Assembly: GCA_038049695.1 (NCBI GenBank)
Contig: CP142457.1
Span: 55,734,501 to 55,798,500 of the forward strand
Reading direction: 5' to 3'
DNA length: 64,000 nucleotides
Source of the DNA: Cinnamomum chago
Taxonomy: Eukaryota > Streptophyta > Magnoliopsida > Laurales > Lauraceae
The stretch's first letter is position 1, and each line of letters opens with the position of its first letter. A program made the translations under genes and the position numbers. Positions 1-11,235 of this stretch are shown here, piece after piece. Under the pieces are notes generated by a model. The model did not search any database and was not told the DNA's origin. It saw only the letters and a program-made list of their open reading frames with translations.

Positions 1-5
1 AACCC

Positions 6-203
6 TTAGGGCACATTTTTGTAGCCATGTTGCGAGGAAGAGTTGGCCGCTTTTCTGCAGCGAAAATTTTCATGTTTGAGTGCAAAAATGGGCTAAAATT
101 TTCTGTGAAGTTGCAGAAAAGCGTTTCCAGAGAAGGGTGGCAGGAAAAAAAATAAATTGGTAGAATAGGAAGAGACCATGGAAGCTACACAAATGTGCCC
201 TTA
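6..203. mobile_element. Short MITE with hAT-like inverted ends
   Basis: The left end (TTAGGGCACATTTTTGTAGC) and the reverse complement of the right end (TAAGGGCACATTTGTGTAGC) match over about 20 bp with two mismatches, enclosing about 160 bp of unrelated sequence. AGGGCAC ends are common in hAT-derived MITEs. The left target-site duplication cannot be checked because the window begins there. Confidence 0.55.
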
Positions 204-307
204 GAGTGTGTTTATGATGTATTTGGAAATGAAGGCAGTAGGCATTTTGATTAGGGTTGCAAATGAGCATCTGAGTATCCAAAGTCTTTGGTTGCAAATA
301 AAGCACG

Positions 308-565
308 TCATCGTTGTCATCGTCATCTCAGCCTTGTCCCAACTATGTTGGGTTGGCTGCATGAATACTGTTTCTCCATTCCGATCTATCCATGGCCAGT
401 TCGTCGGTTAGGTTGAGTTCTTTAGATTTATTCTTACAACTTCCATCCATGTCCGTTTCGAACTGCTTTTTCTCCTTGGTGGGCCATCAACCTACATGGA
501 AAAATGTTTGCTCACCAGTGCCAATTGTTGGCCTGTGTTGGACATTTCCTAATAGAGTATGTATG
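308..565 (-). mobile_element. 5'-truncated LINE 3' end (or LINE-tailed SINE)
   Basis: The segment reads GCCTTGTCCCAACTATGTTG near its left end, preceded by a GTCATCGTCATC run. On the minus strand this becomes a 3' end '...TTGGGACAAGGCT' followed by a GATGAC/TGA-type tail, the usual 3' terminus of a large family of plant L1-type LINEs and of SINEs that share their tail. A second copy at 36062-36300 shares blocks such as TTCCATCCATGTC and TTGGCCTGTGTTGGACAT in the same order, showing it is a dispersed family. Confidence 0.6.
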
Positions 566-2412
566 AAACATATTTTTTGGATCTAGGAGAAATTTGAATG
601 AGGATCAGGATCCAAGCATATAGGATCTGGAACATTCGCATCCGAATTCTGATCCTTGTATGTTCCTACTGATGATCCTGACCCAAGACGATGACATCCA
701 CATGAGTAGAGACTTAACCTCAATGATATACCATTTAGTAGCCCCACTTTCATATTTAAATTTTTTTATTGAAACTCTGTTATCCAATTATATATAACTT
801 CACATCTAATTTTTTGGGGCTGGATCCGGTTTGGGACCCCTTTTTTGTTTATCAATGGAAGCCAGATCCGAATACAGCAAATAGATTTCCTGTTGCATCC
901 AGATCCTGATCCGAATCTGGCATATGAAAACGGATCGGGTCCAGATCCAACATAGTTCAGCCCCGCATCTGACTGACTTGTTTGCATCCCTAGTTTTGAT
1001 GCTTGTATTTTGCAAACTACTGCACAGGTTATTCTGATGCTGCCAAGCAACAGAACCCTGCAGTGCTCTATCCGTTGCTTAAGTGAATGGATAGTCCCTA
1101 AGCAACACTGATATATTTATTCCTATTCCTAGTAAAATCTGTTGAATATTTTTTAATTAATAGAAAATTAAGGAACAACAGTTTATTTTTTCTGCCAACA
1201 GACAAGCTCATAAAGTTTCCTTTTGAGCTTGTTGATAAGTTAAAAATAGGAATGAAATGGGTTGGGCTCCTTGAAACCAATGCTGATAGGGACCCATACC
1301 GGATTTGGGTCCAGGTTACAGGGCCTGTTCCATTCCTGAATTTAAATTAAAGGCCCGAACCCAGATCTGAACCAGATTAAAGGCCCTCTAGGCTCAAATT
1401 CTTTTATACTATTATATACTATTATTTTAAACCATATATAGTTTCAGGTATGCATATACATATTAAAATTTTATTATGAGAACCATTCTATGAGAAGTAG
1501 TCGTTGGGGCCCACATGTACTACCTAGATAAAGAATCTATCACCCTCCTCAACACTCACCTGCTTGGGAACCATCTTCACAAATTCTCACATGAGAACAA
1601 TCCTCATGGAGATTGTGAGAATAGTTTTAGACCAACCTAGATAAAAAACCGTCTCACTACTTTCCCAGGAATTGACACACTAATTTGACACTTATTCTAC
1701 TTTTGGATTGAAATACCATTTTTTCATATGTTTACACCATAGATATATCTGGGGCATCAGAGTCCTTATTTTTAATGATTTGATTATGTTGATTTTTGGG
1801 GCATGTAATCCATGCATAGTTCTTCCCATCACCCCTATCGGCCATTATATGCATGCATCCTGATAGCCTCATGAAAATATGTATCTCATATAGGAAACTG
1901 AGAACTGTTCTCACAGGCCATACATACGTGCGTGCATGCATATATGATCAGGTGTGGATGTCTCGCATAGTGGGGCCCACCTGGGGCCTCACAGGATTAA
2001 TCCAATCTTGCCACCTTAAACCACCCCCTTAGCTGGTCACAGATCCCATGGGTTTTACACCGATCCAAATGGACTGGACTGTTGGATTGATATAAGAAAA
2101 ATGGTTTCCTAAAATCGTTGAACTTGAGGGCTACAAATCATCATTCTTGATTGGTGGGGCCTCGAGCGCGCGCGCGCACACACCATATTCTTAGGTAAAA
2201 AGGCTCCATAAGGGCACCCATAATCCTTTATTTTTTATGGCTTTATAACACATCATATTATGGAGTTTCAATCCAATGTATAGCTGCTATTCTATGTGTC
2301 TGGTTTTTTGTACAACCTAGGTGGCAACTAGATTCTTCCATTGCTACACTCCCCATGATTGTAATGTGTCCAGGTGGGCCCCTATTGAAGTGCTTGTGTA
2401 AGTTACAATGAG

Positions 2413-2817
2413 CACAGTGCTTGTGTGTGAAATTCTCAAAAACACGTCACTTTAAAAATGCCCCTTTTTCCGCCCCTTTTTTTTGTTTTCTTTTTTTGTT
2501 GTCATGGGGCCCATGTCGAGTCAATCTAATCTTTTCACACACACACTACCCCCCATGCATAGTCACAAGTGCAGGTTTGACACTCATCCAATTTTTTCTC
2601 ACCATTGGATTGAAATTATGATAAAATGATGCCTCTAAACCATTAAATTTGAGGGCCATGGATCAAAAGGTTAGGATGATCTTATGGACTCAAGGTTTTA
2701 CATATAGGTAGGCCTCATATGGATCTTTCCATCCAATAGACTTACATAATCATGATGCATCCTAGTGGGCCCAACTAGAAGGGGCATTTTTTCTTAAAAA
2801 AACGCTTGGGCACTGTG
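2413..2817. mobile_element. MITE, family with CACAGTGC ends
   Basis: About 405 bp bounded by inverted CACAGTGC / GCACTGTG ends with further subterminal inverted homology (AAAAATGCCCC on the left, GGGGCATTTTT on the right). The interior holds a GGGGCCCA block and a TCCAATAG block. Relatives at 13031-13400 and, inverted, at 13400-13765 share the order '...CCATTGGATTGAAAT...GATGCCTCTAAA...ATCTTTCCATCCAAT...'. No coding capacity. Confidence 0.65.
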
Positions 2818-2850
2818 TAGCGCTCCCCATATGCGCGTGCATGTGTGTTT

Positions 2851-2999
2851 GGGAGATGCTCTTGTGAGAGTTGCTCTCACGATACTATGAAAGTAAGGAG
2901 CCGGGCCCTCACATTTAGACTATTGGCATTGGATATGGATGCAAGGGCCCCCGCCCCTTACTCATAGTTCTGTGAGAGTAACTCCCATAGGAGCATCCC
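2851..2999. mobile_element. Small MITE (about 150 bp)
   Basis: The left end GGGAGATGCTCTTGTGAGAG and the right end CTGTGAGAGTAACTCCCATAGGAGCATCCC (read inverted) are imperfect inverted repeats. A partial relative, GGAGATGCTCCTATGAGAGA, occurs at about 31110-31190 inside an intron of the RING gene. Confidence 0.5.
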
Positions 3000-3007
3000 C
3001 CCCCCCT

Positions 3008-3042
<35 letters not shown>

Positions 3043-3056
3043 GTGGAAATATTCAA

Positions 3057-3395
3057 GTGAGAATTAGTTCTCACCTATTATATGAGAACTTTTTACGGGG
3101 CCCAACTAGCAACCCATCCAAATCTAGAAACCAATAGGGAACCCCCCCGATAGTCACTAATCCCAAGGATTGGCACAGATTTGAATGGACTGAACCGTTG
3201 GATCGAGGGTTAAATATCTTTTTGAATATGAAGCCATTAAACTTTTGGGCCACGGATGAAGGGGTTAGGGGCATGAGCTTGGGGTCAAAATTGATACTTG
3301 GGGTGGTCTCACATGGATCTTTTCATCCCTCCTGGTCCCATCCCCAAATGGGGCCCACAATTGGGCCCCACAAAAAAGTTCTCACATAATATATA
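3057..3395. mobile_element. MITE, copy 1 of a family of about 350 bp
   Basis: The ends contain GAGAATTAGTTCTCACC...TATGAGAAC on the left and GTTCTCACATAAT on the right, with 'GTGGGG/CCCCAC' just inside. The interior, including GGACTGAACCGTTGGATCGA, matches the element at 7649-7997 over its whole length at clearly high identity. Non-coding. Mechanistic class not assigned. Confidence 0.65.
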
Positions 3396-3668
3396 TATAT
3401 ATATATGACCGTGGCATTCAGTATTTGGATCATTGGCTTGAAATCCAGTGACTTAATCCAGGACCTGATTATGCAGTGGATGTGAACCCAGACCCTAAAT
3501 TAAAGTGGGTCCACAGATCAGATCCATACCCGTTTTCTCTGATCAGGTCCTTCAGGTAGGGCACCCTTAAAATCCCCAGTTGAAAAGACTGAGGGCGCAC
3601 TTTGACATCATTATTAACTCATTCCATCAATAACCTCATGTTCTGATGATGGATTTGTTTATTTGCAG

Positions 3669-4528
3669 AGAGTTTGAAGAACTACCCACGGCAGGCTGCT
3701 GCAAAAAAGCCTCGAACTCTGAACATGCAGGCAATGGAGCAGCTGGTGAATGCTCAGGGTCTGCCAACTGATGAAAACACTGTGACTAAAATGATAGCAA
3801 TGCATCATGCTGCTAACAACCACACTGACAATACTCACATACCCAATGGGGCCCTGAGTAATTCGTTTCAATCTGCGGTAGGATTGAGCAATCACCAGAA
3901 TTTGCAGAGGATGAACTCCATGAATGCTAACCAGAATGCTCTGCAGCAGGATATTTCTTGCTCCTTCAATGGCTCGAATCGTTCACAGCATTTGCCATTT
4001 CAAGGTCCCGTAGGTCCAATTCCAGCCCTACAAAATGCATCTGTTAATGGCCTATCAAGCTCTCATCAGGTGCAGCAGGAACTCCAACAGAATCAACAAT
4101 CTGAAGCAAATCAGAATTTGCAACAGCAGCATGTACTCCAGCAACTGCTGCAGGAGATCATGAATGCAGATGGAGGGGTACAGCAGCCACCAAATGGACA
4201 GAATGCAGATGGGTCTTCAGCTGAGGATGTCTTCAGTGGTGTTAATGGAACAAGAGGCTTGCCTGCAAGGCCTAGCACATGCATAGTTGGATTCAGAAAC
4301 AACCCTGGCACAATCTCTAATAGTGCTGTAGGTATGATGCCTGGCAGGAGCAACAGTTTTAATGCCACTGCTAACAACTCTGCTGCAGTTGGTGGCAATG
4401 CTTTTAATTTAAGACAGGAAGTGCCACAAAATCGTCATCCATCAGAACTGGATATTCCGTCTCAATTTGCCGAAAATGGAGCATACCATGGTGAGCAGGG
4501 TGACATAAGTTATGCATGGAAGTCGTGA
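3669..4528 (+). CDS. SEUSS/SEUSS-LIKE transcriptional co-repressor, last coding exon (3' partial gene)
   Basis: This exon encodes the C-terminal 286 or so residues of a SEUSS-family adaptor; these proteins pair with LEUNIG-type Groucho/TLE co-repressors in the nucleus and repress floral and developmental genes. The acceptor TTATTTGCAG precedes 3669; the reading begins E-S-L-K-N-Y-P-R-Q, a segment I recognise from SEUSS/SLK proteins just after the LIM-binding-like domain. The remainder is the typical low-complexity Q/N/S-rich tail with QQ-rich stretches around 4080-4170 and ends at TGA 4526-4528. The LIM-binding domain and earlier exons lie outside the window. There is no ATG at the start because this is an internal splice boundary. 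Which paralogue (SEU or SLK1-3) it is cannot be decided from this tail; SLK seems more likely by wording of the tail. A likely 3' UTR follows to about 4780 (ATTAAA at about 4773). Confidence 0.88.
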
Positions 4529-5261
4529 GGTTATCAGTGGCTGATGGTCTCAATACGAAGTATTTGTCATGGTATTGTACATAAGCTTTGGTTGTGGTCT
4601 GTGATTTTTTAAATCAGTACTTTGATGCTGACATGAATGTTGGATTTGGCGGCTTTGAGGTTTAACGTTTGCAACTGTATTTGATTACAAAATCAAACAG
4701 GTTTAGTAATTTTGGTTTCATTTTCATCTGTTGCTCCTGAGTCTTGAAAACTGTTCCTATTGTGGAGTGACATTAAAGAGGGTGATATTGTTTTTAATTA
4801 GTACTATGGTTTGGTCTAAATGTGTACTGTAGCAAGGAAAATTGACACATCTGCCTGCCCCAAAGCTAGGGTGAAGAGAAGACTGAGTTGCATGTTTCGC
4901 AATATTGTTTGGGTCTATGGGACTTGAAACTGATTCAAGCCTATGCGTTGGCGCCAAACCTATTTTGTTTGAAAAAAAAAGTTGGTATCATAAATTCAAC
5001 TTTTTCAAACTGACAAGGATGTCAAACAATCAGACAGCTTTTTGGGCTTTTTCTTTGGACAAGTTTGAGGCTTTTACAATATGGAAGTTTTCTTTCTTTT
5101 TCTTTTTCGTTTTCTTTTTCTTTTCTTTTGCTAGTAAAGAAGTAGTACATGAGGATGTTTTATCTACTAAATTCTTCTATATAAGAAGTTATAAAAGCCT
5201 TGACCATGTAACTTTTACAACATGACAAATTTGGCTTTTTTAGTGGAGTTTGTGTATGCTA

Positions 5262-5306
<45 letters not shown>

Positions 5307-5503
5307 AGTTTGCCTGTACTATTACAATATGAGAACTTTGCCAACATGGTATGACGAGAAATGCCTTTTTCATTTGAATTAGAAAGGCTGTATATAACTT
5401 AATTATCAAGGTTATGGTGATCGTTGACGTGCAATGAACTTTATGCGGGGTAATCTGTCCAACATTCTCCATCCATGGCGGGCCATGCCTCATAAATGGT
5501 TTG
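4529..5503 (+). other. 3' UTR and downstream AT-rich spacer
   Basis: Holds the probable 3' UTR of the SEUSS-like gene, a T-rich stretch at 5090-5130 and an alternating TA tract at about 5267-5302. No gene seen. Confidence 0.5.
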
Positions 5504-5697
5504 ACTTACCATAGTAGCATGGGTCCAACATACTTTGGAGTAGGAGGATTACAAAGAGCCCCTTCCTCAACAGAAGAGTTGGGTTGTCCCTAATCTAGGG
5601 ACTTACCATAGTAGCATGGGTCCAACATACTTTGGAGTAGGAGGATTACAAAGAGCCCCTTCCTCAACAGAAGAGTTGGGTTGTCCCTAATCTAGGG
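5504..5697. repeat. Perfect 97-bp tandem duplication (2 copies)
   Basis: The 97-bp unit 5504-5600 (starting ACTTACCATAGTAGCATGGG) is repeated base for base at 5601-5697. No difference was seen between the two copies, so the event is very young or is an assembly artefact. Non-coding. Confidence 0.95.
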
Positions 5698-5917
5698 ATG
5701 TCAAGCTATCAGTGTCTGATGAGTGCTCATTTTGGTTCATTATTCGAACCATTCAGTCAAAACACTACTACTATGAATTGACATGGTACCAGGACTTATT
5801 TTGACAGTGAGTGTATTATATGTCAGCAAAAGTCCAAAACCTCTATTTTTAACCTGTCATTGAAAAATAAATAAAAATATAAAAACAGAAGACGACATTG
5901 GGCTCTCTAATAAAGGG

Positions 5918-5948
<31 letters not shown>

Positions 5949-6769
5949 TAAAGCAGATTTACATATATGTTGTTAGGTTCGATGTTATCTTTGTATTGAT
6001 GGAACAGTTGGAAAATGGATAAATTCTGAAGTCCAATTTATTTCTTTTAATTTTTCTTAGAACTTTTATTATTGGAAAATAATATGTCAATTTACATTAG
6101 ATTTTTAAGAAACTAATTTCAGAACTTCGTGCTTAATGCTCATATGCATATCCTTCCTCCAGAAAGGCGTAGCCTACAATATCTTTAGGCTGGGGATCAG
6201 GGATGTATGCAAAGCATTTGATTCTCTCTGGATTGCCTTTAAAAAAGTTGTACATTTATTTTGGTTAAAACAAGATTATATATATATATATATATTATAT
6301 AAAAAGGACATGAGAATAGCAACAAAGCCAAGGACACAAAATACAATGAAAAAACAAAACAGTTCATGACGAGACCTACTCAACCAACCAGAACCAGAAT
6401 GGGCTAGAGTTTGACCACTCAAAGTTTGACAAAAGTTGACCATCCGATGCACTGCCTCATTTAGCCTCGGAGGAATGTGACTCAAGGAAACTTTAACAAA
6501 TTCTTTAGCAACTGAAGAGATATAGGCAACGATTGAGATTAACACCCAATCTTCACCACCATTGACTGCTTGGTTTGTCTCCATCACCCATTGGTTGCTT
6601 GAATTGTCTCTATCGCATCACACAAAATTTGTTATTGTTCTTTTCTCATGTCCCGTACTGTAGCTCTATTTAAAGCAACGTGGATGGCCCTCGGCCTCTT
6701 TTGATGAGCCAATTCCCTCTCCTCTCACTCCTGCACAAACAATGGATCCATTAAACAGAACCCAAAAAA
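5698..6769. other. Intergenic, no gene seen
   Basis: AT-rich spacer with a long T run at about 5921-5943 and a short TA tract at about 6278-6297. The small open frames here show no recognisable protein features. Confidence 0.5.
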
Positions 6770-7400
6770 AGCACTCTGCAATGCACTACGGAGGTTGAAG
6801 TCAGAAGACAATTCAAAGTGTTTTCAATTAAAAGATAAGCTACTACATGATGCATTGTTGTTACCTAGGTTGACTCGGATGAAGTTGAATCGTCTACATT
6901 CCTTGAAGAGTATCTGGAAGGGGGAGTACATACCATTTGTGAGCCTTAGAATCCCAGAAGGTAGAAATCTCTGAATGTGAAAACTTAAGATACCTCCTCT
7001 CTACTGTATAAGTATTGGGCGTAACGACTTGAAAATCTGGAGACTCTGTATCTTTATCGTTGTGAGAAGATGGAGAAAACTAATCTCTGATGAGCAGGAA
7101 TAGGTAACGATGGCTGTGATTTGTTGCCACACTCAAGACCCTCCACCCTCAATGTCATCAAGTGGGGCCCATGTGGATGCATCTTTGAAAAAACACAGAA
7201 ATGATGGCCCCCATGTAAAAAAAAAATGAGGACAGAATCTACCATTGGTCCAGAATTAGTTTCTTTTTAGCCGTCTACCTGTTCATACATTGCCAATGGA
7301 AAGATAATCTTTCAAGGGTACCCATGTACATGGACCGACCCATGAAGATTGCGTCTGGGGGCTTCTTTTAGTGTCCATTTAATTTCGGGTTGGTCCAGGT
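6770..7400 (+). pseudogene. Decayed 3' end of a CC-NBS-LRR gene plus its 3' flank
   Basis: Several blocks line up, in order, with the LRR end of the intact CNL gene at 18359-21841: ATGCACTA-GGAG-TTGAAGTCA (6779-6801 versus about 20683-20705), GATGCATTG then CTAGGTTGAC (about 6850-6885 versus 20859-20880), CTTGAAGAGTAT-TGGAAGGG (about 6902-6922 versus 20909-20930), then a degenerate LRR ending near 7075. Homology continues into the 3' flank: TGGATGCATCTT, ATTGCCAATG-AAAG-TAATC and GACCCATGAA occur in the same order after both. The region has stop codons and lacks most of the LRR segment, including the tandem 201-bp units. It is a relic of a duplicate, not a functional gene. Confidence 0.8.
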
Positions 7401-7648
7401 TTGGTTCATTTGATTAGTTTTGGTTCAGGGCCCATGTAGTTCCAGCCCTGGGGACCCGATTTAACCATTCATTTTGCATATACGTGATTCAATGGATATG
7501 ATCCATAAATAAAATTGAGATTTAGTCCAGATATAATTAATTATCTTTCTTGCATGACCATCCTTATCATTGCGTTTAGGTGACTGTAAAACAGGATTAT
7601 GTATGACAAATTAAGTAGCTACAAGTATATATAAAGGGAAATACTGAA

Positions 7649-7997
7649 TTGAGAACTTATTATATGAGATTTTTTTTTTTGCGGGACCCAACTAGCAATC
7701 CATCCAAACCTAGCAACCAATAGGGAACCCCCTAATAGTCACTACTCCCAAGGATTGACATACATCCGAATGGACTGAACCGTTGGATCGATGGTTGAAT
7801 ATTTTTTTGAATATGAAGCCATTAAACTGGTGGGCCACGGATGAAGGGGTTAGGGGCATGGGTTTGGGGGTTAAACTTGATACTTGGGGTGCTCTCACAT
7901 AAATCTTTCCATTCCCGTAGTCCCATCCCCAAATGGGCCCCACAATTGGACCTCACAAAAAAATTCGCATATAATATATGAGAACTAGTTCTCACCT
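7649..7997. mobile_element. MITE, copy 2 of the family at 3057-3395
   Basis: Colinear with 3057-3395 from TATATGAGA through GGACTGAACCGTTGGATCGA to the right end ATATGAGAACTAGTTCTCACC. The right end retains more of the inverted GAGAACTAGTTCTC palindrome than copy 1. Non-coding. Confidence 0.7.
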
Positions 7998-10400
7998 GAA
8001 CATTACCGATATATAAACGTATAACTACTAACCAGTCGATATTCATGAAAAAAGATTTCTCATCATCTTATTAGTCGAGAGTGAGCCAAGCTCCGCTACA
8101 TCACGGGATAAATTTATCCAATATCAAATGGAAAAATCAACATCAGAGTCAATCTGCTTTTAAAGCATGATTTGTAAGAAGCAGGTAGATTGAGGTTGGA
8201 TACCTAATAGGGATCATAAACAAGCATTTAACAAGTACTAATGGAGTATTGGAGAGGCTTACAATATACCAGTAATCATTGCAACAACAAAAGGAGCGTA
8301 GCACTCCTCCACATGAGAGTAGGGAGGAGTGTAATTGTATTTGACGATTAGATATAAACCATTTGCGTTGAAAGAATTTGAATCATGAGTGTTACAACCT
8401 ACTGTAGTGTAAGTCATTGCTGCAACCACCCAATGGAATTTCATAAATGAATGGATTAAAAATCTCGAAGGCCCCATGGGCCGCGCTGCATGGATCCCGG
8501 TGGGGTCAATTGACCCCACTAAGATCTGGAAAAATATTAAAAAAAAATTAAAATTTTTGAATGAATTGAAGTTATGAAAAGCTTTTAACCTCACTCAATG
8601 CCTAAATTAATGGGTCATTTGCCTACCACAAAAAAAAAAAAAAAAAAAATTAATGGGCCCAATTTTTATTTTTTAAAGAAAATTTCATTTTTTAGACATT
8701 TTATCTGTAAGTCTTCATTTACCCTAACTTAACCTCTAAATACGGTATTCTCCCTGTATTGGAAGGAGAAAATCCTAATATTATCAAAAGTAAATGACAA
8801 ATGCTGATAAAGGTAAAAACAAATTTATTCGATTTGTGGAAGATAAATCTTTTGTTGACTTCACTTATTTGAATTTCTGGAGCCACCACTGAAAGGCCCA
8901 CCACTACCCATATTCGATGCACATCCAAAGCATAAAGAAATGATGGACCCCCAATGGAAATATGCTCTGCTTCCAAAGAAATTATACTTTGTCAAAGATG
9001 AAACAAAAAAATACTCTCCTTCACAAGAAAATATACTTGGCTTCCATACCAAAAGAACAAGAAGAAAATAAAAGTAAAAGAAGAAGCAAAATACTTATAA
9101 TTACAGGAGAAAAGAAACTAAAGAACCAGCAATTGATTTCTTCTCTTGAGTTTGAGTTGGGCTATATCACCTGCTGCATCTTGGGTCTTTCTCCTTTAAC
9201 ACAGGCTGTTGACACAAAAAATAAGGTAAGCATAGCCTTCAATACCTCCCTCTTTCTAATATGTAAATCAGGTATAGATGTAGAATTTTGTTGTTATGAA
9301 GTTTGGTTACATCTTTCGAATTTACAGTGTCTGCTATTATCCCTGCTTAGAGACTTGGTAATTTTTTTAGCGACTAAAGTAATTGGTAGCCATGAGCCAT
9401 CTGCTTATATAGTGATTGCACTTATCCTCAAACTAAAAAACCGAATAATTTGAAAACTATTTAGGTTGAATGGCTAGAAATGTCAAAAAAGATACAGTAG
9501 CATCAATCTCACAGATGCTATGCGGTTCGCCTACAAGACTTGAACATAAAGATCTTGGTTTAATGGTAGTTTCATAATATTTTCCTTCATCAAAGTATAT
9601 GTGCTTCAATAGTCACATATTGCATGCATGTGAATGTAATGGTCCCAAATATAAAGTGAGTAAAGGGGAATTTTCTTTAAATGGACATTCCTCAAACAAA
9701 TTATATGTGGGACATTTGTATGGCCCACCAATACCTCCTCTTGATTAATCCAATCCCCTCACACTCACTTCCTCTCTCTTTTGGATTGCCACTCACCCTA
9801 ATTTCAGTAACCATAGCTACATTGGATTGAAATTAAATATTTCATTGTTTCCACCATTTACTTTTCAAGCGTTAAAATGTAATAACTATTGAAACCAAAT
9901 TAAGCTGATTTTTTGTGGAATTATTATTCATATATTTATGTGTGTGATACACACACAAGGAACACATATAATTAAAAATGCATGTGCCTAATCCTATAGC
10001 TGGTTCAACACCTATTGGCATAAAATTTGGGGTCATCCAAGGGAAGACCTTCATTTTCAGCACTTCAGAACCTTAGTAGGTGGGCTCCACATAGAGTTCT
10101 GTAACTTTTATTGAAATGTAGGGAACACTAGTCACTTTCTTGTCGGGCCCACATGGGACCTCGCCTGAGAATGGGATCGGGGATCGAAACATATCCCCAC
10201 TTGTGTATGGTGATAGTCTTGAATTATCATGGATCCTACAATAGTCGATTCAACTGTCAGCTCAATTTGGATGCGTGCCAAACCCCTTGATTGGTGACAT
10301 TATGGGTCCCCAAGTGGGCCCTATAAAGTATCCTTGATATAATTATACAAGAGATATCCCTCAGGAGGAAATTACATATCCTTGGATAAAAATTGTATGT
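7998..10400. other. Intergenic, no gene recognised
   Basis: Contains a poly-A run at about 8631-8649 and GGGCCCAC-type repeat text at about 10080-10330. One open frame of 163 codons at 8962-9453 (+) has no motif that I recognise, low-complexity Lys-rich beginnings and no codon-use support; I do not call it a gene. Confidence 0.45.
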
Positions 10401-10406
10401 ATATTA

Positions 10407-11235
10407 TTGTAAGTGCTGGAAAATAACTCACAAGATTGAGGAGGTGCCTCAAGGGACTTATCCAAATGACCGGAGAGAGAGAGAGAGCTGATCAATCTAG
10501 GGACCTGAAAGGGGAGAAGAAACAGTCAGAGGACCCTGGCTGTGGACAGCACAGGGCTCTCCGATGCCTAAGTTAGTGCAGGAAAGTTGATCGGAGAAGA
10601 GAGGGTTGTGTATGATTGCATGCATGTAAATGTGCGCACCTTTTCCTGGGTAATGGATCCTCTTATATGAGAAAAGCCTTAGGATATCTGTTGGTGGGCC
10701 TCTTGATTTGACTGTTAGGGATGCATTAGCCCATAGAGCCATCAATGGAGGTCCAACATAGCCCTCATTGCATTAAATGAGGGTTCAATCAGCCCATGCT
10801 GCATTAAATGCTAGTCATATTGGGCCTGATCTTGCCTTGACTAGTCGGCGGCTGGGGTTCCATTGGATCCTTTCTTGGACCCTGTCCCGATACGGCCGCA
10901 ACCACTGGATGTGGCTTTGTCAGAGGTTTGATGACGAAAGTGGACGGCTCGGATGTTGTTTATGTCCCATCAGTGCGTGCCAAAACCCTGCCATGTGTCC
11001 GGATGTCAGGTGTGGCCGTCTATGCCCGTCTCGGGCTGAACTTCTCACCTTGGTTGTGGCCGAGATGAGCATCCTTTTCTGGCGCAACTTCTTGCCGAGA
11101 CGGGGAGTGTCGATGGTGGTCTCGGCAAGCACTCCAGCTTCCCGTGCCGAGACGCCTGCAGCCGAAACGGAACTTCAGCAGGGATTATCGCCAGTCTTTG
11201 CTTAACTGGCGTATTATGGGACGCCCCACACAAGT
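10407..11235. mobile_element. GC-rich island, possibly a solo LTR or captured fragment
   Basis: About 830 bp whose base composition, especially 10830-11210 with many CGG/CCG/CGAGAC words, is strikingly GC-rich compared with the AT-rich surroundings. CGAGAC and its complement recur (11095, 11118, 11148). A (GA)n run lies at 10472-10486. One open frame (10777-11205, +) spans the GC-rich part but shows no recognised domain. TG...CA ends are possible but I found no convincing target-site duplication, so the LTR reading is weak. Confidence 0.3.

Larger units (their letters stand above)
1..3668 (+). other. Repeat-rich intron (at least 3.6 kb) of the SEUSS-like gene
   Basis: This stretch lies upstream of the acceptor ...TTTGCAG at 3661-3668 and has no exon that I can recognise, so I read it as the 3' part of one long intron of the co-repressor gene that ends at 4528. 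It is a stack of repeats: a short MITE at the extreme left, a LINE 3' fragment at 308-565, diverged 'GGATCC/GGGTCC' text at 590-1000 and 1270-1400, MITE-like inverted segments near 1480-1640 and 1960-2230, and the MITEs listed separately at 2413-2817, 2851-2999 and 3057-3395. An alternating TA tract sits near 3023-3042. The intron reading is inference; an unrecognised short exon could be hidden here. Confidence 0.55.

Noticed and set aside
1025-1075. Possible extra SEUSS-like exon after a CTGCACAG acceptor-like site
   Set aside because: The short frame (G-Y-S-D-A-A-K-Q-Q-N-P-A-V-L) is Q/N-containing but I could not match it to the family, and no suitable donor follows in phase.
8962-9453. 163-codon open frame on the plus strand
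   Set aside because: No recognised domain, Lys-rich low-complexity start, no splice or promoter context that supports a gene.
10777-11205. 142-codon open frame in the GC-rich island
   Set aside because: GC-rich DNA lowers stop frequency; the translation has no recognised domain and an overlapping antisense frame is equally open.
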